DNA from: Xestospongia bergquistia
Lineage: Eukaryota; Porifera; Demospongiae; Haplosclerida; Petrosiidae
NCBI GenBank assembly: GCA_963965975.1
Contig: OZ014414.1
Span: 2,393,501-2,457,500, forward strand
Reading direction: 5' to 3'
DNA: 64,000 bases
Shown here: positions 1 to 13,400 of the stretch, piece by piece
Layout: each line of letters begins with the position of its first letter
Position numbering within the stretch: the first letter of the stretch is position 1
Notes under the pieces: generated by a model
What the model was told of the DNA's origin: nothing
The model's input: the letters and a program-made list of their open reading frames with translations, nothing else
Databases searched by the model: none
Made by a program: the position numbers and the translations under genes

Positions 1-506
1 TTAAAAACTTACTTCATATTATCAATAATATCGAATGAGCTTTTTATGCAGAGGAAAGACATTCTTAGAGACTGTTATATTTACTTTCATAGTCCAAAAG
101 TGACAAGCTTGCTATGCCATTTTAAGGATTGTGCTTAGCTAGCTATAACTAGATATTTTAACCTGGAATAATTGAACAGCTATCTCAAAACATTAGTTAA
201 ATTGGGACTGTGGTTAGTTCATACTAATAATGTTGAGATAGCTAGTACATTTATCTCAAATATCTTTGATTAAAAATTGTTCAGCTATGTTTGTAATAAA
301 CAACAATCTAAAAGGCTATGAGACTTTAAAAATAAATTGAAATGATTAGAAAAACCTGGAAATCCCTTTCAAAATGTACTGCTTTTTATAGCCTAGTATC
401 ATTATAACTCAATTACATATCCAAATTGAAAGTAGCAAATTTAATAATTAAAATGCTAATTATGAATATAGTGTCTCAAAATCAATAATTGTATCATATT
501 ATGCAG
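1..506. other. AT-rich stretch before the first recognised exon
   Basis: No open frame or RNA gene is recognisable. The last ~60 bases resemble the intron upstream of 4522, so this is most likely intron of the ankyrin-ROC gene or its immediate 5' flank. Confidence 0.4.
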
Positions 507-2109
507 ATGGGTGAAACTGCTCTTCATATTGCTGCTAGAAAAGGTGACTTTGCAACACTCACTGTGCTACTGATGTATGATCCAAAGTTAGATGTTCTTG
601 ATATAGTAAGATTAATATTGATAATAACTTTACCTTACTCATTCTTGATATAATAGATGGGGTACACAGCTATATTAAGAGCAAAAGACTGTGGTCATAC
701 TACTTCATTTCTGCTTTTATCCCAAGTAAGAGATAACTTTTTAACTTGTTAATGCTTAAAGTAAAAAAAATATATCATATGATGCCATTTATTATTTTTG
801 AAGTCATCATTGAAAGTGATTTTTGAAAAGTGATTCTGATATCTCTGTTTGTATGTGCTTGTATGTATTATACATTTTCAATAGGAGTGCCATTCTGAAC
901 ATACCACTTAGCAGATTTATATTCAAAAAATGGAGCATGACAGCTTAAATTTCTAGTTCCCATTTGATAAATGAATAATCACAAGCTTATACAGATGTCT
1001 AGACAAGTTTTATCAGTTCTGCCATTGTCAACAGGTCAATAAGTATTATAAATCTCCAAACTTAAGAATTTAAAAAGACTTTGCTCAACAGCCACATGCT
1101 ATATTATGGAGCAATAGTGGTACATTAGTATAAATCCATTTAAACTTCATCAATCTATATATGTTTTAATCCCACACGAGATTTCATAAAGATAAGATCT
1201 TTTACAAATTCCCTAATTGGTGGTTTATGAATTGTGATAAATATTGCATTCACAATGAAGCTTACATGAAGATAAACACATTGTTAACTCTTAATTGTTG
1301 TAATGACATGAAGAAATAAATCTGAAATATCGCAAAAAATGCCCATCTTATGGCAAAATAATAAATAGATATTGAACCAATATATTATAAAAGTGTTTGA
1401 AATTGGTGCAACGTAAAGCCTGAAGTAACAATTACAACCATTATCTAAGACTACTGCCTCGACATATAATGGGTCTTCACCATCAATATGAGTTGTTACT
1501 AAGTGGTTAAAGGAACTCTGTAATTTTCTGCTTTATATTTTCTATGATAGATTATGTCACCTATTGTTCTATATGTCATATGATCCATACATATAAAATG
1601 TATTCACCTATAGTCCTCACAGCAGAGGGTTAATGCAGTTAGGCAACTTTGTATTTACCCTCAATTCACTTGGCCAATTCCTTAGGAATCACAATACATG
1701 GCCCTTCCACATTTGGGGACATATTACTAATACTACCTGTATTGTAAATCCAGAATTGTTGCGCTATATAACTCTTCATGTTTATTTTTAACAATGAAAA
1801 TATGACATTTATAATAAGAAAATTAGATTTTACACTAGTAAGACCTTCCTTTTTTAAGAAAAAATTCCAAATAAAAGATGAAACCAGTAAATCTCCACAT
1901 TGAACTCATTAATATATATATTATTTCATTAACATTTTCCTATTCTGTCAGGAAAAAGATGTGACTGAATATGTTAGCCTAGGAGCTTATATCAATTATA
2001 TGGAGGTCATGTCAACATGTACAGAAAGGTTTATGATAGATGCAGTAAGTTGAAAAAATAGATATTGTGTATGGTTCATGGCATTAATACTGATGTGTAG
2101 GCAGTGAAC

Positions 2110-2154
<45 letters not shown>

Positions 2155-4253
2155 ATACACTACAAATGTTATCATTTATTCAATCTAGAGGCTAAAACTA
2201 ATTAATGGTAGTCAAAGAGGGGACATCAGCTCAATTAAAGAGGCTCTTAATTGTGGAGCAGATATCAATTTCATTGATTTCGTGAGTAAATTTCATTATT
2301 ATTTTACTTTGACTTGCCTCAGATATTTATAACATTGCACTTTATCAACATGTGTTTAATATTTCTTATTCCAAATAAACAGCATGGTCTATCACCATTA
2401 CATTATGCTGCTAAAAATGGACATAAAAAAATAGTGGCATTTTTACTAAAGTGTGGTGCATTCAAGGAGATCACTGGCAGGGTATGGTATAATAATAAAA
2501 GCTTTTTGTGTACTTTGCAAAATAATGTTAGTTGCCATTATACTCAAAACATCTATAATACTGTGATGTCATTAAATATTAGCTTTTAGTATTATTATCA
2601 TTATAAAAGTGAAATTGTGGCACATTGTAACATCTGCATTTATTATAGTATTACAGAAAGCCATTACATTGGGCAACTCTTAATATGTATCCAAATGTTG
2701 TGTCAATTTTGCTGAAAGCTAAAGTTCATGTCAACTGTAAAGATGTTGTAAGTTATGCTGCTTCACTGTTATACTGTTTCCTTTCATACCCATATTTCAG
2801 TATTCCAAAACACCTTTACACTATGCAGCTGCTAATGTAGATTACCATTCATTGGCTTTGCTGACTAAGCATGAAGCAGATGCCAACCTTAATGATCTGG
2901 TGAGCTTTTAAATAATGTTATATTGTCTTCTACACATAAAAATATTAATAACTTATTAGAAATTTCAAATATATTTCTAATTGCAGATAATTTTTCACAG
3001 TTGAAAATTATATATATATATATATATTCACAACATTTAATTGCTTATTTTTCAAATCTAATAGTTATTGACTATTTTCAATAGAATATAAATAAGTAAT
3101 TAACTTAAGAAGTGATAGTGTTATTGTACAGAGACATAACAATAGGCGATCAGTAATAATTAGTAAAATTAACATAATTTGTATTCTTTGCATAATCAAT
3201 TTTATTTTAAAGGATGGAAACACTTCTTTGCATATTGCTACTTCTAAAGGCTATACAAAGGCAATTTCAATTCTTCTAAAACATAAAGCAAACGTTGATG
3301 CTCAAAACAATGTAAGTGTATTGTTTCCTTTTTGTGCATGATATATACAGCATGCTAAGCTGTGATAAAATAGTTTTGGAAGATGTGTTAATTTTGTATA
3401 TTATGTAATAGGCATGTTTCTTTTCATCATACTATTTTATTATTGATGCAGTTTTTATAATGACAAATGTAATCAACCAACTTACATTAATAGTTAATTT
3501 GCATAGCCTTTGGTGAATAATACGAGATCTTTCAGTAAGATGTACTGACTCTGAGTTAAACCATTCTGTATACTTTAGGTTTTCACTAGATCCCTTATAG
3601 CAGTAATAAAACCTTTAATATGATTTTAGAACAATTTTTATAGCTACATTTTTGACCTTATTTTTCACTATTTATTACACAATTTCTAAGATATGTACCC
3701 CCTAAATTTAATTCAATGACCCAAATGCATTATTGGAGTATGTAAAAGTAGCTAGCAACAAAGAAATAGCAATACACCATTGTGTCTAAAAGGATCTGTG
3801 TTTCTTAGCTTTATCACCAAATATGATGCAGACAATATCAACCATGGTTTTATAAAATTGGTGCAATAATCATTGATTCTAACTTGTCATTTCAACTTCT
3901 TTAATCCTTGCAAAATGCTCTTTTAAAGCAAGCAGTCCAGATATAATCATTGTAGTTTATAGCAAAATGTTCTGCCCATTTTCAGTAATAAGGTACCTAC
4001 AAAAATTATTTACAAGCTAAAGGCCACTTATGTAGGTACTCTTTACCTTGTAAACAATTTTTTGTTGGCACCTAATAAGTAAAAAATAGGCCAAACTTTT
4101 GCTTTGAATGTGATAATTATTAGATGTCTGAACCTGAGATATGCCTATATTGAAGACACTCCTGTGTTAAAAATTTTATGGTAAATGTATACAATTGTGT
4201 ATAATTAATAATGTCTACCATAATATGGCAATTTCTAATTAAATGCATAATAT

Positions 4254-4304
<51 letters not shown>

Positions 4305-7300
4305 TTTACTAATACCTATAGATCTGAGCCTTATATTTTATATAAAGATTCAATACTGCAAAATAAAGCAAATTCATGTTATATATATATATTTTAATGA
4401 TAAGCTATTTTATATGTAGTATGTACAGTATTTACTGAGAAAACTGTCATAGTAATGAAAATAACAGAATCATCTCAAAGTCTATTTATATTTTGCTATA
4501 ATTATTATCATATACATGCAGATGAATGAAACTGTTCTACACATTGCTGCTAAAATCGGAGACACAACAATACTCACTGAGCTATTGATGTATAATCCAA
4601 AGTTAAATGTTCTTGACATAGTAAGATTAATACAGACAATACCTTTACCTTACGCATTATTCAAATAATAGATGGGGTATACCCCTATATTAAGAGCAGA
4701 ATACTTCAGCAATGCTGATGCCTTTATACTTTTATATGAAGCAGGAAGTAACTTCTCCATAATCAAGGTTTGTACATCATGAATTTTAAATAATTTTTTG
4801 TTGCATGCTATTTTTAAGTCCTTATCTCAAATTGCTTTTGAAGTCTATCCATACAATTTTATTGATTAACGAAATTCACATTCCTCGTGGTCAATGACAT
4901 CTCCTATACTTTGCTTATGGAAAGTACAACAAAGCTTTTTCTTGTTGGTCCTATCATATAAAAATGATGTCAAAAGAACCGGATGATCATCAGGAGACAT
5001 TTGACTTTGATTGAGTTATTAGAAAGTTATGATAATATTTTACCGGCAAGATGAGCACAAAAGACTGAAGTTCAATTGTAATGTACTATTTATATCATGA
5101 TTATATAGGCTATAGATGATTTATAGGTTTAAAACATAAAGACCATAGGTTTGAGGAGATAGGGCTTATAAATAAACTGACACCAGTAGATGTCTATATC
5201 GTACACATCTAAGATTGTACTATGTACACTATTTTAAATTCTTTCAGAATAAAAGGCTAGTTCTAGCTTTAAAAAGAGGATCCATTGAAAAAGCTCAAGA
5301 ATGTCTTAGTCTAGGAGCTGATATTAACTATATGGAACAAGCTCAAGAACTATTTATGGTCAGTTTGTTTAAAATATTAATAAAATTTTTGCATCAATTT
5401 GTCTTTTTGTTTAAAGAGAATTCTTTAAATTTTCCATTCAGATATTCTGCAGCCCATGTCTATCTCCTACTCGTGAGGAGATGAAAGACGTTGTTAATGC
5501 TTTCGTGTCACATGTACGTGTATACATATTTTCTAATGATTTCACTCCACAATGTGTCAGGCATTGTATGGACCATGAATAACTATGTATAGATGCATAC
5601 ATGCATATATATATATATATATATATATGCAGGTACATTTACTTTCATCATTTTATTACTTTGTTGCATGCAATCATAAATTTGGCAAATATAATAAACG
5701 CATCCAATCTAGCTTGATTCTCTGCCTATATTTTCTAGTATAGTCATCTATTGCTTATACATAAACTTTGTGGCCCTAGTCACTGTTTCATTGTGAAGTT
5801 ATTATCTTCAAAACAGTTATAGTATTTTTTTATTTAAATTGTTGTTGAAGTTACTTTATTCCCAAACAATAAATGCAAGACACATACATATATAATTTGA
5901 TATATTACATTGTTACTGTAAAGTTATGTAATAAATATATGTTTAATACTATAGCAATCTTAATTTAAATTTGAAAGCTTTTTAGTTGAGCATAATAATT
6001 TATGCACACTATTGTAATAATTATTTACATTTACATAATTATTACCTTTTAAGTTAGAACATTAATATAGCACTAATATCAATACCATAATAATGATTTC
6101 AATTTAATTACTCCTATTTTTTTTACTGAATATATTATACTGTATAGTTAGTCACTACTTGTAATAAGTATTATAATTCTTACCTTGCTAAAGAATACTA
6201 TCACATGTAAATTGCTGTTTTGTAGTTTTATTTGTGCATTCCTTTAACAATAATTGAGTAACACTGTTCATATACAACATGTAATTCTAGTACTGCATGC
6301 ATTCTTCTGATGTGTGACAGTACATTCTACTTTGTTATTACTCTTGTTATCTCTATTTCATAATATGTAGTTCTTAGACTATTGATTTGGCTTATAACAT
6401 TTTAATGTTATTCTCTTCTTTTTATTTTAATAGCACCCCTACACTGCATTACATTATGCTGCATGTTTAAGGAATAGAAAAGTTGTGACATTTTTAATGA
6501 AACATAAAGCCAGGGTTGATCTGCGAACAATAGATGTAAGTTTCCTTCTATAATATATAGTTTATGATATGATTCTGTTAATGCAATTTAGCTTCTATTT
6601 CCTTTTTAAATCATAGTTATTATTAATGCTAAAAGAGTAATAAATTAATTATGAAAAATTATGATTTTTTGGTTTGCTTTGATATAATTGGTATATATGC
6701 ATAATTCTTGATATACTTAGTAAATATAGTAAATATCTTAGAAATTTACACATTATTTCATTTTATAATTGCTCCTAGTGACATGTATTAATTATTCAAA
6801 GTAATTTTCTGCATTATTTAATTTTCGCATATTCTTGTCATCACAACTTCCAATGTTCTATTGTGTAGGGTAAGACATCACTTCATTTTGCCTCTTCTAG
6901 AAGTGATACTGAAGTTATAAAAATAATCCTAGAACACTTATCTCACAATGAGGCAATTAAATGTGTAAGTGAAGCATTATGACTTTTTAATGCATTTTTC
7001 ATATTCAGTAAGCAATGACCAGTTGAATCTACAAAAAATCTTTTCACATTGCTGTGCTTGAAATATCAGAGTTATCGTTTCTATTTAGAGCTGATTTTGT
7101 ATGCAAATACCTCTTTAGTAAAAATGTATTGTTATATGAATTATTGATAGTATATATCCACTAAAATTTAATCTAATGCTACAAAATTTGTGTGGAAATT
7201 TACATGTAGATAGTCAGCAAAAGTTTTTTCGGATAAAATAGTACCTTTAAGTATCTAGATTCATTTACTTTAATAGCAAACCTTAAGTATAAATTGTATA

Positions 7301-10103
7301 ACTACTACATTTAACTTTTTTTCTTAGGTTAATTATCAAGACAGTCAAGGTAATACAACTCTGCACAATGCTTGTTCAAATGGTTCTTTAGAGCTTATTC
7401 GTTACTTGCTTCAAACTGGCTATGTAAGACCTCTGTTAAAAAATAATCTTGGATACACTGCTATTCAAATGGTTCCACCTGACCATCCCAACCAATATGA
7501 CATTATAATGCTTTTTGACCCATTTCAGCAAGGAATAGATCAATGTCCTATTGATTCTTATACTAAATTGTTCATGTGTGGAAAGTCTTCTGTTGGCAAG
7601 AGCTCTCTTACTCAAGTTATTTTTGAACGATCCACCAAATCAAAAGATGAAACATTTACACAAAATGATATAGTTACAGAAGTTACACCTAAAACAGCAG
7701 GCATTATTCCTCATGAAATCCAGAGTCATGAAATTGGTAATGTTATCCTCCATGATTTTGCTGGTCATCCTGAATATTACAATAGCCATTCTGCAGTTCT
7801 TGAAAGTCTAATGTTACGTTCTCCTGGTGGCTTCATTCTTATTGTGGATTTGCGAGATGATCGTGAAATAATTAAACGAGATCTTTACTTTTGGATTAAT
7901 TTTATCGAAAATGTGAGCTGTCGAATAGAAAAAAAATCAGAGCTACTTGTGGTTGGAAGTCATCCTGATCTCCTTAATCCAGATAGTGTATCAACATATC
8001 AGCCTTACATTGATTCCATTATCAGCGAAATCTTAAAAAATCAAGAATACCGTGGATTTTTTGCTGTAGATTGTCGTCGTCCTGGAGGTAATGCAATTGA
8101 TAGGTTTATGAGAAACCTATCAATGAGTTGTCAAGCTCTTTTAAACAAGTCTGAAAGCATTAGCTATTATTGCTTTGTTCTTAATGCATTCCTTCATGCA
8201 AAATTAGATGTGGTTGCCTTAACCTTAGAACAATTGGTTAAAAATATCAAAAAAGAAAATACTGCCTTAATGCCATCCACTCCATCTGATGTGACAGATT
8301 TATTGTCCACTCTTAGTGATAAAGGGTTGATTCTATTTATTAATAATGGAACAAGCAATTGGGTAATCATTAAGAAAAGCACTCTTTTAAGTGAAGTTAA
8401 TGGCATTTTATTTGCTCCTAAATCTATTGAACAAGTCCATAAGAATATAGCAAGTAACACTGGAGTTGTCCCACTTTCTGCTCTTAAAGAAGTGTTTCCA
8501 GCTTACGATGCAGATATGATTGTGAATTTTTTATTGAGTCTTGAATTTTGCCATGTTGTGGATTCGGGTGTTTTGGAAATGATTCAGACCAATGTAGCTT
8601 CACCTGCCTCAATTTCAGAAAAGCTTCTATTCTTTTCTTCTCTTGTTCTTGAAGATCGACCCGAAAGTATACAAATCAGTGAAGGTTATGGTTGGTGTCT
8701 TTTTTGTCCCAGACCTAATCAGTTTCTTTCTTCACGTTTTGTGAGCCTTCTTCTTCTTCATTTAGCTTATACTCATTGCCTTAGAAATCGTGGCATTGGC
8801 CAACTGAAGTCTAGCAATCAGTTACAGCAATTGGCAGTGTCCTGCGACATATGGAGAAATGGTATTCGCTGGATGAAAGGTGTTGAAGTAGTTGTGCAAG
8901 TTTCAGAGCATAATCGATGTGTAACAGTTTTAGTGTCTGAAGGTGATCCAGTACTGTGCAATGAAATTCGTAGCTCTCTTATTAAAGAAATTGTAGCATT
9001 ACGTGAGGAACTTTGCCCAGCATGCTATGTTGAAGAGTGCATTATTTCACCAAAGTCTATTAAACTTGCTCTTACTAGCAATATTGCCAGCTTAAGTGTT
9101 TGTCCTATTCAAGACGTGGCAAATGATATAATTACTCGGGATGAAAATGTGTATAATAATAAAGGGCAAGCAGTAGATGTAAGAGCTATTGTCGGGCAAT
9201 GTGAGCCTTATTGCGCCATTTCCCCTTTGCTGATATGTGCATTGTTTGACAATAAAATGGCAAATAAATTTCTTTCACAAGATGTTGTAGAACATGTGAT
9301 AAAAGTCTGCACTACACTAAAGCTAAAAATTATGCTTACAAAATGTACAACTTATCAGTCCCTGAGAAAGCAACTGAACAAATTTAGCATCTTTGCTGGA
9401 CAGAATCCTTTAGTAAGTTTCTAATTATTTATTAATATTTTATGCTAATGTTATCATTGTTAGACTCTTGCTGGTAACTTAACTGAAGATGACATTAGGA
9501 AGTATTCCGAAACAACTTATGGAATATTAAACTTTGTAACTAAAGGTAATTTTATTAAGCTACCTACTTTTCCATGTATTCAAGATAACATTTATATAAC
9601 TAAATTTTATGACTAGATGTAACATTTATGTTATATTCATATATCTATGTGTTATAATAATACTTATATATCATATTATATACTATTAAATGGTACTATA
9701 TTTTGAGTTTTATATATATTTTATGCATTAAAATTACATACTTTGTTGCTTAATTTGATTAGGAACAAATGATGCTCATTCTGCCATATTGGGGAAGCGT
9801 CCTGTTAAACGTGACATCCTTGTACTATTAGCAAATATTGAATATCTATGGCATGAAATTGGTGAAGCGCTTGAGCTGAAGTTTGGAAGTCTCCAAAACC
9901 ATCTTTATAGTCCTTATTCCAACTCAACAAAGTTATCGTTAGTCATCCAGGAGTGGATGGATTCTCAGAAAACTTCAGATGTAACGTGGTCTACAATAAT
10001 TGAAGCTGTTGAGTGTCCTATTGTTAAGCAGATTTCACTAGGTGAAAAAATGCGTAACTATTTGTGCCAACCAGACGTACAAAGTCAATACTTAGAGTTA
10101 TGA
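507..10103 (+). CDS. Ankyrin-ROC-COR-Death domain protein (ROCO family, DAPK-like without kinase); 5' end not seen
   Basis: Spliced model with all joins in phase: exons 507-605, 657-725, 1952-2044, 2189-2281, 2383-2481, 2649-2747, 2801-2899, 3213-3311, 4522-4620, 4672-4767, 5248-5358, 5442-5513, 6434-6535, 6869-6964, 7328-9412, 9464-9545, 9763-10103, giving about 1277 visible residues. The first 14 exons are mostly 93-102 nt and each encodes one ankyrin repeat (TALHIAA, SPLHYAAKNGH, TSLHFAS). The long exon starts with a last repeat (NTTLHNACSNGS), then a Ras-like ROC domain: P-loop GKSSVGKSS at 7580-7606, switch II DFAGHPEYY near 7754, and SHPD in place of NKxD near 7958. A COR-like region follows. 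The last exon is a Death domain. This order matches the part of DAPK1 after its kinase, so a signalling scaffold or GTPase in cell-death or stress pathways is likely. The first exon begins at an acceptor, so earlier exons may lie left of the window. Confidence 0.82.
726..1951. other. Long intron of the ankyrin-ROC gene
   Basis: This 1.2-kb intron lies between two ankyrin exons. An ATG-less minus-strand open stretch (about 1284-1538, ~84 codons) is present, but I recognise no domain in it. Less AT-rich than other introns, so it could hold old mobile-element sequence. Confidence 0.4.
2112..2147. repeat. (TA)n microsatellite in ankyrin-ROC gene intron
   Basis: Pure TA run. Similar tracts in the same gene are at about 3009-3027, 4255-4301 and 5606-5628. 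Confidence 0.9.
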
Positions 10104-10289
10104 TTTTCAAAGATGTGTGCATTTTATCTCTCACGCTTTATATTGTTCAATGCTATTTTTAACATTTTTTTAAGTTCCCTTTTTATTTAAAAAAAATCCT
10201 GTTGACTATATATTTGCTAACATTTCTTTGTACACATTGTTTGAGAGACATAACTTTTTATCCCTTATTTTGCAAAACATTTTGGTCGT

Positions 10290-12310
10290 CAAACAAAGGG
10301 ATATCGTCTGATTGAGGAGAACACATCAAAGGTCATTATACGTCGGGACGTCATCTTTAATGAGTCTGATTTTCAATGTGACTCAACTACAGTAAAAGTT
10401 AATGAGGGAGTAACAGTCATTGACCATGAGAAAGGTGTGGTACCTGAAGAAGAGGAGGAGCCAATGGAACAACTACAACCTGAAGAACCAGAGAATGAAG
10501 AAGAGGATCAACACCAGTATCCTAGGAGACAGAAAATCGCACCAATCAGGTATGGAATTGATGAGTATGTAGATACTGCGTTTTTAGGTGGAGGTCAAAC
10601 AGAGGTGCCACAAAGTAGTTTTGTTAAGCACTGGAAAGTAAATTGTCTAAGAAATGGAAAGAAGCAGCAGATTCAGAGTACAAATCACTGTTGGAGAATG
10701 ACACATGGGAGCTAGTGGAATTGCCTAGTGGACGGAAGCCAGTTGGATGCAAATGGATATTTAAGACTAAACATGGAAATGATGGGAAAGAGCACTATGA
10801 AGCCCGACTTGTGGCAAAAGGATACAATTTAAAAACATGGAGAAGACTACAATGAGACATTCTCACCTGTAGTTCGGTATTCATCTGTTCAAGCACTATT
10901 AGCATTTGCAGTCCAAAATGGTATGATGATTCACCAGATGGACATGGTGACTGCTTTCCTAAATGGAACGTTAGATGAAGAAATGTACATGTAACAGACA
11001 CCTGGTTATGTTCAGGAAGGAAAAGAACAATTTGTTTGTAAGCTGAAGAAATCAATTTACAGGTCAAAACAGTCACCTAAATGCTGGAACACAGTTTTCA
11101 AGGAACACATGGAGTCTACTAACTTCAAACAATGTACCGCTGACCCTTGCATCTTTGTCAGGAGTGAAGGGACTGACTTAACTATCATTGCAGTATACAT
11201 TGATGACTTAATAATTACACAAAGACCCCAGAGAAAATGAGGTGGATAAAGAACAGTCTAGCAACACACTTCAAGATGAAATATCTTGGGAAACTCCACT
11301 ATTGCCTGGGGATTACTATTGACTATGACGAAAAGAGGAAGTGTTTGTAGATGCACCAAAGGCAGTATATTCACTCATTGCTGGAAACATATGGACTATC
11401 TCAAGCAAAACCATCGACAACTCCAGCTGATACTAGTTAAGGATGATGGAGTTAGTAAGTTGGTTGATCCAATATGTTATCATTCTATGGTAGGAGGTAG
11501 TCTACTTTATGCAGCTATCACAACTAGACCTGACATTGCTCAAGCAGTGGGAACTATGCCAAAGTTCAACTCCTGTCCTACTGAAGCTCACTTGATAGCA
11601 GTAAAACGAATTTTTCGTTACCCTAAGGGAACAATCAACCTTGGATTGAGGTACGAGAGATCAGCAGATGATAGCCAAATTGGATTCTCAGACACAGATT
11701 GGGCCAGGGACATGGATGACCGACATTCTACTACAGGAACCTATTTGTCATGTCTGGAGGAGCTATCAGCTGGTTCAGCAGGAAGCAACTAGTTTTCATG
11801 TTATCTACTGCTGAAGCAGAGTATGTGGCACTCAGTACAGCCACACAAGAGGCTGTATGGTTGAGGAGACTATTGTCAGACATTAAGGCAACACCAAAAA
11901 CACCAACTATCATTAAAGAGGATAACCAAGGAACTATCGTCATTGCAAGGAACCCAATCTCTCATGCTAGAACCTAGCACATTGACATCAAGTTTCACTA
12001 CATGTGTGAAGTTTTACATGATGGAATCATTGAATTAGTGTACTGTCCAACTGACCAGATGACAGCAGACATATTAACAAAACCTTTCTCACATGATCGG
12101 TTTGACATTCTTTAATTGGAGATGGAACTGAGGAATTTACCAAGTATCACGTCAATTTAAGTGGAACTGTTGTAATAGTAAATTGACATTTGTCACATCA
12201 TTAATTAACTGTTTTATATATATCACATCATTGTTTTGTGTATATACATGCACGTGCTTGAGAACCTTCTAGAACTTTTGTTTATGATTCTTTAGTAAAA
12301 AATTTCAACA
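10290..12310 (+). mobile_element. Ty1/copia LTR retrotransposon, 5'-truncated and frameshifted
   Basis: Begins in the integrase-RT linker (KGYRL..RRDVIFNES near 10290), then an acidic linker, then copia-type reverse transcriptase (WEAADSEYKSLLEN-like start at ~10646, GCKWIFKTK, LVAKGY, MDMVTAFLNG, YIDDL near 11196) and RNase H (TAEAEYVALS, EDNQGT, ADILTKPF). No gag, protease or integrase core is present. The frame is broken several times: a shift after LVAKGY (~10830), a TAA after EEMYM (~10993), disruption after YIDDL (~11230), a shift near 11750 and a stop near 11975. A non-autonomous relic, but the 3' LTR is intact. It abuts a broken fibrinogen-like gene copy. Confidence 0.9.
12168..12310 (+). 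repeat. 3' LTR of the copia element (143 bp)
   Basis: Starts TGTTG and ends CAACA, a perfect 5-bp terminal inverted repeat. It directly follows a purine-rich stretch (AAGTGGAAC) that fits a polypurine tract and lies just after the RNase H stop. A TATA-like run lies near 12210. No matching 5' LTR is visible in the window. Confidence 0.72.
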
Positions 12311-12720
12311 CAAGTGGGGGGATATCAGTTTAGATCAACTGATGCATTTGTTAATTATAATAAAATAGACTCACCATATGTTCATGGAGTATTGATACCT
12401 TCTGGCAATAATCCTAGAAAGCATTTATGGACATACGCAGCTGGTACATTTGAAAATAAATCAGTAAGTTATAACTGTCCATGTAATACAGGCTACAGTT
12501 TTGACTATTATCCTCCCTCGTTTGTTGGCAATCATTATTATTGTGAGTCTGGCAATAATCAATCTTACTATGAAGAAAAACTCTATGCTGATGATTTTTT
12601 ATGGGATGGAGAGAATGTTATTTTTTTAATTTTTCAAGTTATATTTATTGCAATTTACTTCTTTAGAATGTGTTGTTTAGTAGCAATTCCGAACTACAAA
12701 GTTTATTCAAAAACATAAGC
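12311..12720 (+). pseudogene. Fibrinogen-like secreted protein copy, 5' half missing at the copia junction
   Basis: The first bases after the LTR continue in frame as GGYQFRSTDAF, aligning with GYQYQSPDSF in the intact paralog 1.6 kb downstream, and run through PRKHLWTYAAG, CPCN, FVGNHYYCESG and LWDG. The upstream half (signal peptide, Cys-rich region, YCDMEG motif) is absent. The reading frame degrades after LWDGEN. A truncated pseudogene whose edge coincides with the transposon end. Confidence 0.8.
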
Positions 12721-13259
12721 TTATGTTTTTTCAATTTGCAACATTGTCATAATACTCTTAAGTAGTATCTTTATCAATTTATCTTACTAATTACTATGAA
12801 ACTACACAGTTGATGGCTTCTCCAATGGCATAAGTATGTATGTTTACGTAGTAACAGCCTACATTCACAAGCCCATCATACATTTCATCTGAAAAATGGA
12901 AGAGCCATTATTGGACTTATAATTAGCAACATGTTAGTATATATTTATTAAGGTATGTGGCAATAAATGCTATCCAAATCAATATATTCTCTCGGATATC
13001 ATTAAAATTTACATTTATATAATTGTTTTACTTTTGTGGTTAGAAAGTACACATGTTACATTAGTAAATATAGAGACAATAATTTTTCTTAATATTTTCC
13101 CTTGATTTTATGAAAACAAGTTGGACTTACATAGCAACATAATTATTTTAATAATAACTCATGTATCAATGTCAATCAATATTCGTCTCTAGGAGGATGT
13201 ATATAACATCAAATGTTAAGCAACTTTTTGTTTTAACCTCAATGACATATGTGGATAAG
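12721..13259. other. Intergenic, no gene seen
   Basis: AT-rich sequence between two decayed fibrinogen-like copies. No coding or RNA feature recognised. Confidence 0.5.
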
Positions 13260-13400
13260 TGAGGATCAACTGATTTATTACTTGCTCTACTATACAACAG
13301 ACTCACCACATGTTCATGAAATATTAACAACTCATGGCAGTAATTCTTGAATGCATTCATAGACATATAAAGAGACATATGCAGCAGGTACATTTGAAAG
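13260..13400 (+). pseudogene. Short relic of the fibrinogen-like gene
   Basis: About 140 bases align with 12335-12455 of the neighbouring copy (the stretch encoding DSPYVHG through WTYAAGTFE), with small indels and in-frame stops. Only this piece is left. Confidence 0.65.

Larger units (their letters stand above)
507..6964 (+). repeat. Intragenic duplication of an ankyrin exon block
   Basis: Exons 507-605 and 4522-4620 encode near-matching repeats (both M-x-E-T-x-LHIAA, ending VLDI), followed by matching partners at 657-725 and 4672-4767 (MGYT-x-ILRA) and by 1952-2044 and 5248-5358 (SLGA-x-INYME). Order, intron phase and the intron sequence just upstream of 507 and 4522 are also shared, so a multi-exon block was copied in tandem. 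The first copy has a shortened second exon (69 against 96 nt) and is probably the less constrained one. Confidence 0.75.

Noticed and set aside
1284-1538. An ~84-codon minus-strand open stretch in the first long intron of the ankyrin-ROC gene
   Set aside because: No ATG, no recognisable motif; could be a transposon remnant but nothing supports a gene.
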